From Candidatus Hydrogenedentota bacterium (lineage in GTDB: Bacteria > Hydrogenedentota > Hydrogenedentia > Hydrogenedentales > SLHB01): a stretch of 11,069 bases of DNA. The notes beneath the pieces are model-generated. The model was not told the origin of the DNA and did no database searches. It was given only the letters and a program-made list of their open reading frames with translations. Made by a program: the position numbers and the translations under genes. Where the stretch lies: contig PWNM01000093.1 of assembly GCA_003557825.1 (NCBI GenBank), forward strand, positions 1 to 11,069. Direction: 5' to 3'. Each line of letters starts with the position of its first letter. The stretch's first letter is position 1. This document shows, one piece after another, positions 1 through 7,132 of the stretch.

Positions 1-3
1 ACC

Positions 4-1752
4 ATGCCCCTTAGCATCGCCCTAACATGCGCTCTGGCCGCCATTTGCGGTGGAACAGACACACAAACCGAGGGGGAATCCCCTTTTCGAGATATCCACG
101 TCGAAGACGGCGTGTTTCGTTATGATGACGGAACCGAAGTGGCCCTGTTCGGCACGAATTACTATCCCATGGCCTGGTACCAGTTCACGAACATGAAGAC
201 CACAGGAGCCGACTTCCGACGCGAGATTGCCCGCGATCTCGAAGACATGAAATCCATGGGCGTCGAGGTGGTGCGGGTGCATTTTTTTGATCGGCAACAT
301 ACAAATCGCCAGGGCGACCTTATCGAGAACGAGGCGCTTACCATATTCGACATCTTCGTTGATGAGCTTGATCGGCAAGGGCTCTACTTTTACCTTACGC
401 CGCTGACATGGTGGTCCTCGCCCATCGCCCTTGACGACGCCATCGCCGCCAACACCTCGAAGATGGGCATGATGTATGTCGAGGAAGCCGTGGCCGCTTC
501 CGAGACCTATCTGGCCCAGTTGCTTACCCGTCGGAACCCGTTCACCGGCCGTCGTCTGGTGGATGAACCGGCCCTTGCGGTCATCGAAATCTTCAATGAA
601 CCCTGGTACTGGCCCTACGAAGCAGTGAGCGATCCCGAGTTCGAACCGGGCTTCCTCGCCGACCAAACCACGCCCGAGGTTTTCGAACGCGATCTGGCTT
701 ACTGGATTGAGTTGTGGGAGACCTATTGCCGCGAGAAAGGTATCGAACCGAACCGCGATGTCTATGCCGATTTCCAATACGAACACATGACGCGGTACCT
801 CGATCAGATGATTACGGCCATACGCGATGCCGGCGCGACCCAGCCCATCGCATCGGCTCTATTCGAGACCTATCGGAATCCCGGCATCCTGCGCGCCATT
901 GCCAAAAGCGATGTCGAGGCCGTGTCGGACGGATGGTATATTGGCGGCTTTGATACGCTGCATGAAGGGGTCAACCTGCTCGAAGATCCCATGGCCGAGT
1001 CCTACCAGCTTCCGGATAGCGTGGCGGACAAAGCGCGCATCGTTTACGAATGGGATGTGTGCCGAACCTATAACACCGTGGGCATGTACCCGGCTTTGGC
1101 GCGTCGTTGGCGAAGCATGGGCGCCCAGATCGTGTGCCACTTCCAGTACGACGCCGCAGCTACGGCCCCATTTAATACCGATTGGGGCGTCCACTATCTG
1201 AACTACGAAGCAACCCCCGCCAAGGCAGCCGCGTTTCTCGCAGCATCGCGAGCCTTCGCCGCCATACCGCGGGGCGAACAATACCCGACCGAGCCCGATA
1301 ATGTCGTGTTTCATCATACGGCCATCTCATTCGAACACAATCAGGTGCTCCACATAACGGAGGACACGGTCATTCACGCCCATCCCATGGGCGACTGGGC
1401 GCCCCTCGACCTGCCCGAATCGCCGCGACACATCACCGGCCGAGGCGATTCGCCCTATGTCGAATACACCGGCTCGGGTCTCTATCACCTCGACCGCATC
1501 GAACCGGAGTTGATGCGACTGCGCACGACTCGAAATGCTGAGCCTACCGGTCCCATCGACAACGCGTTTTTCGATCACACGGGCATTGGCCTCCTCCGCG
1601 TTGAATTCAACATTACACCGGAGCGCTTCCGTTTGCTTTTGCCCGGCTGGGAGCATTTCACCTGTACCACATTGAACGGCATACCGGTCCCGGTTAAGGA
1701 TGGCGCATTCGAGGTGATCCCCGGCGAGACCTATCTGCTCCATGCCGAATAA
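4..1752 (+). CDS. Exported GH5-like (clan GH-A) glycoside hydrolase
   Basis: This 582-residue protein probably hydrolyses a beta-linked glycan outside the cytoplasm; the substrate cannot be read from the sequence. The N-terminus (residues 1-16) is a hydrophobic signal-peptide-like stretch. The (beta/alpha)8 barrel follows at about residues 30-420. The strand-4 motif I-F-N-E-P places the acid/base at Glu199, preceded by Asn198. A second glutamate in V-Y-E-W-D, Glu349, fits the strand-7 nucleophile. V-V-R-V-H-F-F near residue 95 fits an early barrel strand. About 150 C-terminal residues look like a beta-sandwich. The ATG lies three bases from the window edge, so no ribosome binding site is visible. 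The signal sequence lacks a basic n-region, so the true start may lie upstream. The next gene, an aldolase-fold enzyme, begins 98 bases downstream. GH-A clan is fairly sure, GH5 less so; another GH-A family, or an unclassified one, is possible. Confidence 0.8.
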   Translation: MPLSIALTCALAAICGGTDTQTEGESPFRDIHVEDGVFRYDDGTEVALFGTNYYPMAWYQFTNMKTTGADFRREIARDLEDMKSMGVEVVRVHFFDRQHTNRQGDLIENEALTIFDIFVDELDRQGLYFYLTPLTWWSSPIALDDAIAANTSKMGMMYVEEAVAASETYLAQLLTRRNPFTGRRLVDEPALAVIEIFNEPWYWPYEAVSDPEFEPGFLADQTTPEVFERDLAYWIELWETYCREKGIEPNRDVYADFQYEHMTRYLDQMITAIRDAGATQPIASALFETYRNPGILRAIAKSDVEAVSDGWYIGGFDTLHEGVNLLEDPMAESYQLPDSVADKARIVYEWDVCRTYNTVGMYPALARRWRSMGAQIVCHFQYDAAATAPFNTDWGVHYLNYEATPAKAAAFLAASRAFAAIPRGEQYPTEPDNVVFHHTAISFEHNQVLHITEDTVIHAHPMGDWAPLDLPESPRHITGRGDSPYVEYTGSGLYHLDRIEPELMRLRTTRNAEPTGPIDNAFFDHTGIGLLRVEFNITPERFRLLLPGWEHFTCTTLNGIPVPVKDGAFEVIPGETYLLHAE

Positions 1753-1850
1753 GGTCGTTTCGCCACTGCGGGATTGGCCATTGTCAACGGGATGGTGTAT
1801 TCTGTTTCCCTACATGGAATGGACTACCTATCGATCAAAAGGAAACCGGA

Positions 1851-2837
1851 ATGGACTGTTTGCACGGGATCATTGCCAATCTCTTTACCACATTCAATGA
1901 AGACGGCTCGCTAGATGATACCGGGCAATGCAATTTCATCGACGCGCTCTTGGCGACAGGGTGCGTCGATACCTATTTTGTCCGTTCCGGCATGGGGCAG
2001 ATGTATGCCCTCCGGTTGGATGAAGTCAAACAGATCATCCGGACAGCCTGTACCCATTTGGACGGCAAGGCCCCCGTATTGGCAGGTACGTCAGGCATCT
2101 GGAATCGGGACCGCAGCAACCTGCCCGACCGCGCCACCTACACCCGCGAGGCCATCGAACTGAGCCAGTATGCCGCAGAACAAGGCGCGACCGCCGTCGT
2201 GTTGACCATACCCGAAGGATTGACCCCAACGGAAACCGAGACGCCCTTCGACGTGACTCGCCGTTATCTGGAATCCGTGTGCGCCGCCATCCATATCCCC
2301 ATCGTGCTGTATCAGCCTCCCGGAACGGACCCGGACTATCAGGTCACCGCCGAGACAATCGAAGAGATATCCGAGTTTCCAAATGTAAAGGGCATCAAGG
2401 TTTCGACGACAGACGGACGCTACATCCTCGACATCTGCTGGGCGACGCGCAACAAGGACTTTTGTTTTATTGTCGGCGATGAAGGAGCCTATTACCCCGG
2501 CCTGTGTTGCGGCGCGACGGCCATCATCGGCCAAGGGGCATGCATGTATCCGGCCATCTTACAGGCAGTTCGCAAACGGTTCGCTGCCGGCGACTACGAA
2601 GGGGCCATCGATGCCCAGCGCTCGGTCAATATATTGCGCGAAACCCGACGCTGCTCGAACCCGGTAGCGTTTACAAAGCGTTACTTCGCCGAACAAGGTT
2701 ATGCTATGACGACCGTCAGACGCTCGGAAGGCCCCGGTTCGGAATATGTCCCGACGATTCCATCGCTGGATTCCACCACCTATGAATCGTATAAGCAGTT
2801 ATTGGAGTCGGAACTGGCACGATATGTTTCCCAGTAA
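1851..2837 (+). CDS. Dihydrodipicolinate synthase/N-acetylneuraminate lyase family protein
   Basis: This 328-residue cytoplasmic protein has the class I aldolase barrel of the DapA/NanA family, which condenses or cleaves pyruvate adducts through a lysine Schiff base. The lysine is visible as K183 in G-I-K-V-S-T. The tyrosine that shuttles protons is Y154 in I-V-L-Y-Q-P-P, 29 residues earlier, close to the usual spacing. The G-T-T-G-E loop that normally binds the pyruvate carboxylate reads S-G-M-G-Q (residues 46-50), so true DapA activity is doubtful. The protein is also about 30 residues longer than typical DapA. An A-A-A-A-G-G-A ribosome binding site (1837-1843) sits 7 bases before the ATG. 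The genes on both sides encode exported sugar-active proteins, which favours a sugar-acid or amino-sugar aldolase or dehydratase role over lysine synthesis. That role is inferred. Family is secure, substrate unknown. Confidence 0.85.
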   Translation: MDCLHGIIANLFTTFNEDGSLDDTGQCNFIDALLATGCVDTYFVRSGMGQMYALRLDEVKQIIRTACTHLDGKAPVLAGTSGIWNRDRSNLPDRATYTREAIELSQYAAEQGATAVVLTIPEGLTPTETETPFDVTRRYLESVCAAIHIPIVLYQPPGTDPDYQVTAETIEEISEFPNVKGIKVSTTDGRYILDICWATRNKDFCFIVGDEGAYYPGLCCGATAIIGQGACMYPAILQAVRKRFAAGDYEGAIDAQRSVNILRETRRCSNPVAFTKRYFAEQGYAMTTVRRSEGPGSEYVPTIPSLDSTTYESYKQLLESELARYVSQ

Positions 2838-2856
2838 CCCAACCCGATTATCACAC

Positions 2857-2861
2857 AGGAA
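2857..2861 (+). promoter_or_regulatory. Ribosome binding site deciding the start of the GH20-like gene
   Basis: AGGAA lies directly before an ATG at 2862 but about 7 bases before a second in-frame ATG at 2868. Only the second has workable Shine-Dalgarno spacing, so 2868 is chosen as the start. The difference is two residues. Confidence 0.6.
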
Positions 2862-2867
2862 ATGCCA

Positions 2868-5753
2868 ATGACCCCCCTTGCCCTCTGTCTTGCCCTTATG
2901 ACCACGTCGTTGTTTCCAACGCCCCAATCGGTGTCCCTGGAAGAAGACACCTTCTTCCAGCTTGTACCCGGTACGCCGCTGGTCCTATCCGATGACAGCA
3001 CCGCCGAAGAACTGGAAACCTTTCGCGAGCTTGCCGCCGATTTCCCCGTGCGCATCGATGTACTTTCTGAATCCGAATATGTGACGGACGAACCGGCCAT
3101 CTTTGTGGGAGAACCGGACCGGCACAATCTCCTGGATTCGCGCCGCATGCGCCGGTGGATCTCCGCCATGCGCGCCCCCGGTCCCCAGGGATACCGGTTG
3201 ACCATCTCCCCACAGGCAGCCGTGGTCGCCGGAGCCGATCCGGCGGGGACGTTCTATGGTATGTTGCGATTGATGCAATTGATAGACGGCAGTCGCATCC
3301 GCTGCGGCGAAATCCGTGACGAACCGGATAGCCGATTCCGAGGCGTTTACCTTGAAGAACGCCCCACGCCGGAGCTGCTCCGCAGCTTGGCCGAGATGCA
3401 TGTCAATCTGGTGATCATCGCCCATCCAGACCTATACCGGCTTAACGGTACGACCACGGCTGCCTGGCGCAACGCCTTTCAGACCGCCCGACGCTATCAC
3501 ATCGAGGCCGTTCCCGTCTTTAGTCTTCAGGAAGGAGCCGAGACGTTGTTCGAATTCGCTCCCTGGATCGCCGCCGCAAGGCCCAACTCCGAAACGATCC
3601 CCTTGCGCGAGGAATGGCAGCCCCTGGAACACCCCCACATCATCGACACGGAAACCACGCCCCTCCGAGTTTTGGCGAACGACACCGCGTTACAAGAAGG
3701 ATTCGACTATGCCCTGGATCGGGGCGACCTCGAGTCGCCGTTCGATGGCGAGGCGCGGCCGACGCGGATTCGGTGGCAATCGGGAAGCGCCGTTTCCCGG
3801 GGCTCCGAGGTCGAGGTCCACTACATGTATGTGCCAGAGGGGACAATGTCGTTTTGCTTCGATACCGCCGATGCCCGGGAGGTGCTACAGGAATCTTTCA
3901 GCCATATCCTTGACGTACTTGAACCGCGGTGGATTCATCTGGGACGCGGACCGGCGCTGACGCCCCCTGCCGACATCCGCTCCCGGCTGAGCGCCCGCCG
4001 GCCAGATGAAGTATTCCGTGAATATCATCGACTCCTGGGAGATTGGGCCTCTGACCAAGGCTGGTCGCCCCGCTGGATGTACTGGGGCGCACTCATGGAT
4101 ACCTTACGCGCCCAAACGCCCGGCGGCTCGCGGGGAGCGGCGGCGCTGTTGCCACGGCAAGCGTTGCTGGTTTGGCAGAGCGAAACCAACACGCGCCGGT
4201 GGTCCCACAACCTCGATTGGGCCCGAGATGCAGGTATTGCGGCTATGCCTGCGCCTGCAGGAGACCGGCTCACCGCCTATGAGGCGGTACGCTTCCTTGC
4301 CGGCGAATCCGATCTACGGCCCGGCGTGGTGGTCATGAATGCAGACGACACCTCATCGGTACGCCTCGCCCTCGACAAGGCATGGAGCCATGGAACGCCG
4401 ACCTTGCCTTGGCCCGAAGGCCTAAACAATGTGTTCCGAACCAACCTATGGGATCCGGGCTTCGAGGAGATCCTGGATGCCCTGGTTCAACACGCCAACC
4501 GCCAGGCCCTGCGCAACGTGGCGCCGGAAGATGCCCGGCGGGACATCCAGTCGGCCATCCGTAACGTACAATCCCGGGTAGACCGTTCCGAGGCCGACTT
4601 CGCCCTCGGGCTCTACTCGAACATTACCCAGTGGCAGGAGCTTGAGGCCGCTTTCACGCAGGAGCAAAGCCAAACCTTGCTTACGCGCTTGCTCCGGGTG
4701 GTGCGATCCCAAGCCGAACTCGATCCGCGCTTCGACGACGAACGACTCGAACGCATCGAGGAACCTATCGAGACCCGCGGACTGTTCGTGCCGTCGTCCA
4801 TCCTTTTCCGCGAGTTTGTACTGCCCTATCGACCCATGCGCATCCCTTCGGGTTGCCGGATCCTGGAGGTGCCGGTTCAACCCGAGTATACCGACGAGGA
4901 ACACCGGGCGGAGGCGCTCTTCGACTTCATCGTGGCTCCCGGTCCGATTTTACGCATCGATTTCGATACCGTCGGCACGGCCACCGTCCGCATCGAACAC
5001 AGCATGAACGGCCGCGATTTCGAATTGGCACAGAAATGGACCTCGCGGGAACGAGGCGGGTTCCGCCCTCCGGCAATCCTCGACCGACCTGTGACCACCC
5101 GGTATTTGCGCGTCGAGGTCGAGGCCCCTGTCGAGATGGCTGTATTACGCAACATGCGCGTCTTCGCCATCAAGGAAGTGCCCGCAGCGGTATGCGGCTA
5201 CCATTCCGAAGCGCCGGAACTCGATGCCGACTTCAAAGACCCGGGTTGGCCGCAGCGTCCCCAACTCGAGGGATTCGTCCGAGACGATGCCGACGCCTTC
5301 GCCGAAGCCCAAACAACAGTTCGGCTGTATCATGACAACAATGCCTTGTACATCGCCGGCTACATGCGGGAGCCCCGAATGGATACCCTTGTGGCATCGC
5401 ATACGGAGCGCAACGCCCCTCTGTGGGAAGACGAGGCCATCGAGTTTCGGTTTATCCCCGGGGACGGTCACGAGCGGCGATTTGTGGTGAATGCCGACGG
5501 CGTCCGATTCGATAGCCTCGACGGTGATCTCGGCTGGGATGCCGATTGGGAAGCCGTCACACGACGGTATCCGGAAGGCTGGGCCGCCGAGATCGCCATT
5601 CCCTTTGATGCGTTGGGAGGGCCGCCCCAACGGGGAGCCAGTTGGCACATGGATAGCATTCGCCACCGGCACAATGTCATCCGTGAACGCTCCATCTGGG
5701 GCGGTATCCCCGGAGCGGCAACCCGGGAATTCGGCGTATTGGTGTTTGATTAA
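2868..5753 (+). CDS. Secreted multidomain GH20-like protein with CBM9-like C-terminus, probable loss of catalytic Asp-Glu
   Basis: This is a 961-residue exported protein. A short hydrophobic signal (about residues 1-16) leads into a GH20 N-terminal (20b-type) domain at about 20-150, with the typical Y-R-L and G-T-F-Y-G-M-L-R-L-M-Q-L segments. R-F-R-G-V-Y-L at about 156 opens a GH20-like barrel. A beta-rich insert, with a 'QEGFDYALDRGD' stretch, interrupts it at about 250-330. Residues 645-770 resemble an F5/8-type (discoidin) sandwich. Residues 770-961 resemble a CBM9/DOMON-type carbohydrate-binding module, with L-D-A-D-F, L-Y-I-A and W-E-D-E-A-I-E-F signatures. In GH20 hexosaminidases the barrel carries H-x-G-G-D-E; the matching stretch here is H-L-G-R-G-P (3936-3953), so neither catalytic acid is present. 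The gene starts 30 bases after the aldolase-fold gene and is probably co-transcribed. It may be a glycan-binding protein or use another mechanism. The modules are moderately sure; the F5/8 assignment is weakest. Confidence 0.75.
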   Translation: MTPLALCLALMTTSLFPTPQSVSLEEDTFFQLVPGTPLVLSDDSTAEELETFRELAADFPVRIDVLSESEYVTDEPAIFVGEPDRHNLLDSRRMRRWISAMRAPGPQGYRLTISPQAAVVAGADPAGTFYGMLRLMQLIDGSRIRCGEIRDEPDSRFRGVYLEERPTPELLRSLAEMHVNLVIIAHPDLYRLNGTTTAAWRNAFQTARRYHIEAVPVFSLQEGAETLFEFAPWIAAARPNSETIPLREEWQPLEHPHIIDTETTPLRVLANDTALQEGFDYALDRGDLESPFDGEARPTRIRWQSGSAVSRGSEVEVHYMYVPEGTMSFCFDTADAREVLQESFSHILDVLEPRWIHLGRGPALTPPADIRSRLSARRPDEVFREYHRLLGDWASDQGWSPRWMYWGALMDTLRAQTPGGSRGAAALLPRQALLVWQSETNTRRWSHNLDWARDAGIAAMPAPAGDRLTAYEAVRFLAGESDLRPGVVVMNADDTSSVRLALDKAWSHGTPTLPWPEGLNNVFRTNLWDPGFEEILDALVQHANRQALRNVAPEDARRDIQSAIRNVQSRVDRSEADFALGLYSNITQWQELEAAFTQEQSQTLLTRLLRVVRSQAELDPRFDDERLERIEEPIETRGLFVPSSILFREFVLPYRPMRIPSGCRILEVPVQPEYTDEEHRAEALFDFIVAPGPILRIDFDTVGTATVRIEHSMNGRDFELAQKWTSRERGGFRPPAILDRPVTTRYLRVEVEAPVEMAVLRNMRVFAIKEVPAAVCGYHSEAPELDADFKDPGWPQRPQLEGFVRDDADAFAEAQTTVRLYHDNNALYIAGYMREPRMDTLVASHTERNAPLWEDEAIEFRFIPGDGHERRFVVNADGVRFDSLDGDLGWDADWEAVTRRYPEGWAAEIAIPFDALGGPPQRGASWHMDSIRHRHNVIRERSIWGGIPGAATREFGVLVFD

Positions 5754-5856
5754 CGGGCAACGAGGATTCGCACGCCTGGAATTGCCTACGCAGAAAAAAT
5801 GTTGCCTGTTTTATAAACCCAATTTGGATTGTTCTACCAAACCGGAGCGCTTCGCC

Positions 5857-6411
5857 ATGCATCTTTTCAAAGGTAAACACATCGGATTCCTGGTTCTACT
5901 GGCCGTTCTACCCGCATTGTATGGCTGCCCGATGCCGCCTGAAACCGTTTCCAGTGTCGACCTCGACCGGTATCTTGGGCTCTGGTACGAAATCGCCAGT
6001 TATCCGACGTTCTTTAACCGCGATTTAGTGGGTACCACGGCGGAGTACAGCCTACGCGATGACGGACTCATTCGGGTGTATAACCGGGCCTTTGTCGGTG
6101 ATTTTGACGGGCCGATTGACGATATTGAGGGGACTGCCCGGGTCGTTGATACGCAGACGAATGCAAAGCTGGCCGTATCATTCGCCAGCGTACCCTTTGG
6201 CAATCTTTTCGAGGGGCGATACTGGATAATCGACTTGGACGAAGAAGCTTATTCGTATGCCGTCGTCTCGGATCCCTTCCGTTCCACGCTCTTTATCCTC
6301 AGCCGAAGTCCTCAGATTGACGAGGCCGTGTTAGATGCTATTTTGGATCGACTCGAAGCACAGGGGTTTGACCTGACACGATTGACCTATACGCCCCAGT
6401 TGGTGCTGTAA
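5857..6411 (+). CDS. blc: Blc-type lipocalin, outer-membrane lipoprotein
   Basis: This 184-residue lipoprotein belongs to the bacterial lipocalin (Blc/apolipoprotein D-like) family, which binds lipids or fatty acids at the outer membrane and is linked to envelope stress in Escherichia coli. The N-terminus has a basic n-region (K5, K7), a hydrophobic core and a lipobox-like L-Y-G-C with the lipidated Cys24. The lipocalin signature G-L-W-Y-E-I-A follows at about residues 38-44. A second family block is visible near the C-terminus: Y-W-I-I-D-L-D, then V-S-D-P-F-R-S-T-L-F-I-L-S-R. The open frame continues upstream into the preceding gene, but only the ATG at 5857 gives a lipoprotein signal, with GGAG (5844-5847) 9 bases before it. 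It sits 103 bases after the GH20-like gene and 64 bases before osmC. Family is confident; Tyr at -2 of the lipobox is slightly unusual. Confidence 0.9.
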   Translation: MHLFKGKHIGFLVLLAVLPALYGCPMPPETVSSVDLDRYLGLWYEIASYPTFFNRDLVGTTAEYSLRDDGLIRVYNRAFVGDFDGPIDDIEGTARVVDTQTNAKLAVSFASVPFGNLFEGRYWIIDLDEEAYSYAVVSDPFRSTLFILSRSPQIDEAVLDAILDRLEAQGFDLTRLTYTPQLVL

Positions 6412-6417
6412 CAAGTC

Positions 6418-6431
6418 ACAATCTCGATTGT
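6418..6431. promoter_or_regulatory. Palindrome ACAATC-TC-GATTGT, candidate operator upstream of osmC
   Basis: This perfect 6-base inverted repeat has a 2-base centre. It lies just after the lipocalin stop codon and 44 bases before the osmC start. Its ACAAT...ATTGT ends resemble sites of MarR/OhrR-type peroxide regulators, which control Ohr and OsmC genes in other bacteria. The regulator is not in the window, so the assignment is inferred. With only a 2-base loop it is unlikely to be an RNA hairpin. Confidence 0.35.
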
Positions 6432-6461
6432 CCCAACAACGTAAACACGCAACGAAGGAAA

Positions 6462-6467
6462 AAGGAG
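6462..6467 (+). promoter_or_regulatory. osmC: Ribosome binding site fixing the osmC start
   Basis: AAGGAG sits 8 bases before the ATG at 6476. This selects that ATG over an in-frame TTG at 6428 that would add 16 residues not expected in the family. Confidence 0.75.
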
Positions 6468-6475
6468 AGTACACC

Positions 6476-6904
6476 ATGGCCGTACGATTCGCAGAAGCCT
6501 ATTGGAAGGGAACCTTGAAAGAGGGCGAAGGGACCATGAAATCGGGGTCGGGAGCCGTTCATGGACCCTATTCATTTGGAACCCGTTTTGAAGAAAGCCG
6601 CGGAACCAATCCCGAGGAGCTGCTCGGCGCCGCCCATGCAGGATGCTTCTCAATGGCCTTTTCGTTGATGCTGGAAGAAGCAGGATATCCTCCCGAAAAC
6701 GTGGAGACGAAAGCAGACGTCCATCTTGAGAAAGTAGATGACGGGTTCGGTATCACCAAGATCGTGCTCCACACCGATGCGGCGGTTCCGAAAATCGAGG
6801 AAAGCGAATTTCAGTCCATCGCCGAAAAGGCAAAAAGCGGCTGCCCGGTATCGAAAGCCCTCGCAGGCGTTGATATCCAGCTCGAAGCCAAGTTAAAAGG
6901 ATAA
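6476..6904 (+). CDS. osmC: OsmC family peroxidase
   Basis: This 142-residue cytoplasmic protein matches the usual OsmC length. OsmC/Ohr proteins reduce organic hydroperoxides with a pair of cysteines. The peroxidatic Cys is in A-A-H-A-G-C-F-S-M-A-F (about residue 56) and the resolving Cys is in S-G-C-P-V-S-K-A-L (about residue 122). The N-P-E-E-L-L-G-A-A-H block and the N-terminal beta-strand segment with G-x-G-x-M-x-S-G-S-G favour the OsmC subgroup over Ohr or YhfA. The start follows the strong AAGGAG site. The gene lies 64 bases after the lipocalin gene and may share its transcript, though a palindrome in the gap could give separate control. A hairpin terminator follows about 60 bases after the stop. 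Both catalytic cysteines are intact, so activity is expected. Confidence 0.95.
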   Translation: MAVRFAEAYWKGTLKEGEGTMKSGSGAVHGPYSFGTRFEESRGTNPEELLGAAHAGCFSMAFSLMLEEAGYPPENVETKADVHLEKVDDGFGITKIVLHTDAAVPKIEESEFQSIAEKAKSGCPVSKALAGVDIQLEAKLKG

Positions 6905-6962
6905 CGCCCGCGACACAAACTATCCCATTTATCGGATAGACAAACCGGCGTCTAGGAATATC

Positions 6963-7017
6963 GAGCCGGGCCTGCACTCCAAAAGCATTTTGGAAAAGCG
7001 GCCCGGCTCAGCTTTTT
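6963..7017 (+). terminator. Rho-independent terminator, two-tier hairpin after osmC
   Basis: GAGCCGGGCC (6963-6972) pairs perfectly with GGCCCGGCTC (7000-7009). Inside the loop a second perfect stem forms, CCAAAA (6979-6984) with TTTTGG (6988-6993), closed by a 3-base loop. A run of five T residues (7013-7017) follows 3 bases after the outer stem. It ends the lipocalin-osmC unit and separates it from the methyltransferase-like gene. The rest of this 228-base gap shows no gene and no convincing promoter. Confidence 0.85.
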
Positions 7018-7120
7018 CAGATTGGACAAATTGGGGAACAATGAAACACAGCGGGGGCATATGCTAGCCTATTGCCGATTGGGCCTTCCAGGCGCCGATT
7101 TATAAATCCCGGTAGAACAT

Positions 7121-7125
7121 AAGGA
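7121..7125 (+). promoter_or_regulatory. Ribosome binding site deciding the start of the UroD-family gene
   Basis: AAGGA is one base before an ATG at 7127 but 7 bases before the in-frame ATG at 7133, so 7133 is the more likely start. The arrangement copies the one before the GH20-like gene. Confidence 0.6.
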
Positions 7126-7132
7126 TATGCCG

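Noticed and set aside
22..786. Long open frame on the minus strand (254 codons) opposite the GH5-like gene
   Set aside because: It lies wholly opposite a gene with clear catalytic motifs, shows no domain or ribosome binding site I can recognise, and is the kind of shadow that GC-rich coding sequence produces.
1774..1803. TTGGCC-18-TATTCT as a promoter for the aldolase-fold gene
   Set aside because: Each hexamer matches the consensus at only four of six positions, which is expected often by chance in a gap of this size.
5756..5806. Inverted repeat GGCAAC/GTTGCC after the GH20-like gene, as a terminator
   Set aside because: The arms are only 6 bases, the loop is about 39 bases and no T-run follows directly beyond TGTTTT. 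It is too weak to call.
5812..5817. TATAAA as a promoter -10 for the lipocalin gene
   Set aside because: No -35 hexamer lies at 16-18 bases, and the flanking TTGCCT copies are at the wrong distances (4 and 24 bases).
5491..5856. Upstream extension of the lipocalin reading frame into the end of the GH20-like gene
   Set aside because: The extension would bury the lipoprotein signal peptide inside the protein and overlaps the well-supported CBM9-like region in another frame. The ATG at 5857 with GGAG explains the gene.
6921..6938. TATCC...GGATA inverted repeat after osmC
   Set aside because: Five-base arms around an 8-base centre are common by chance, and a much stronger hairpin follows.
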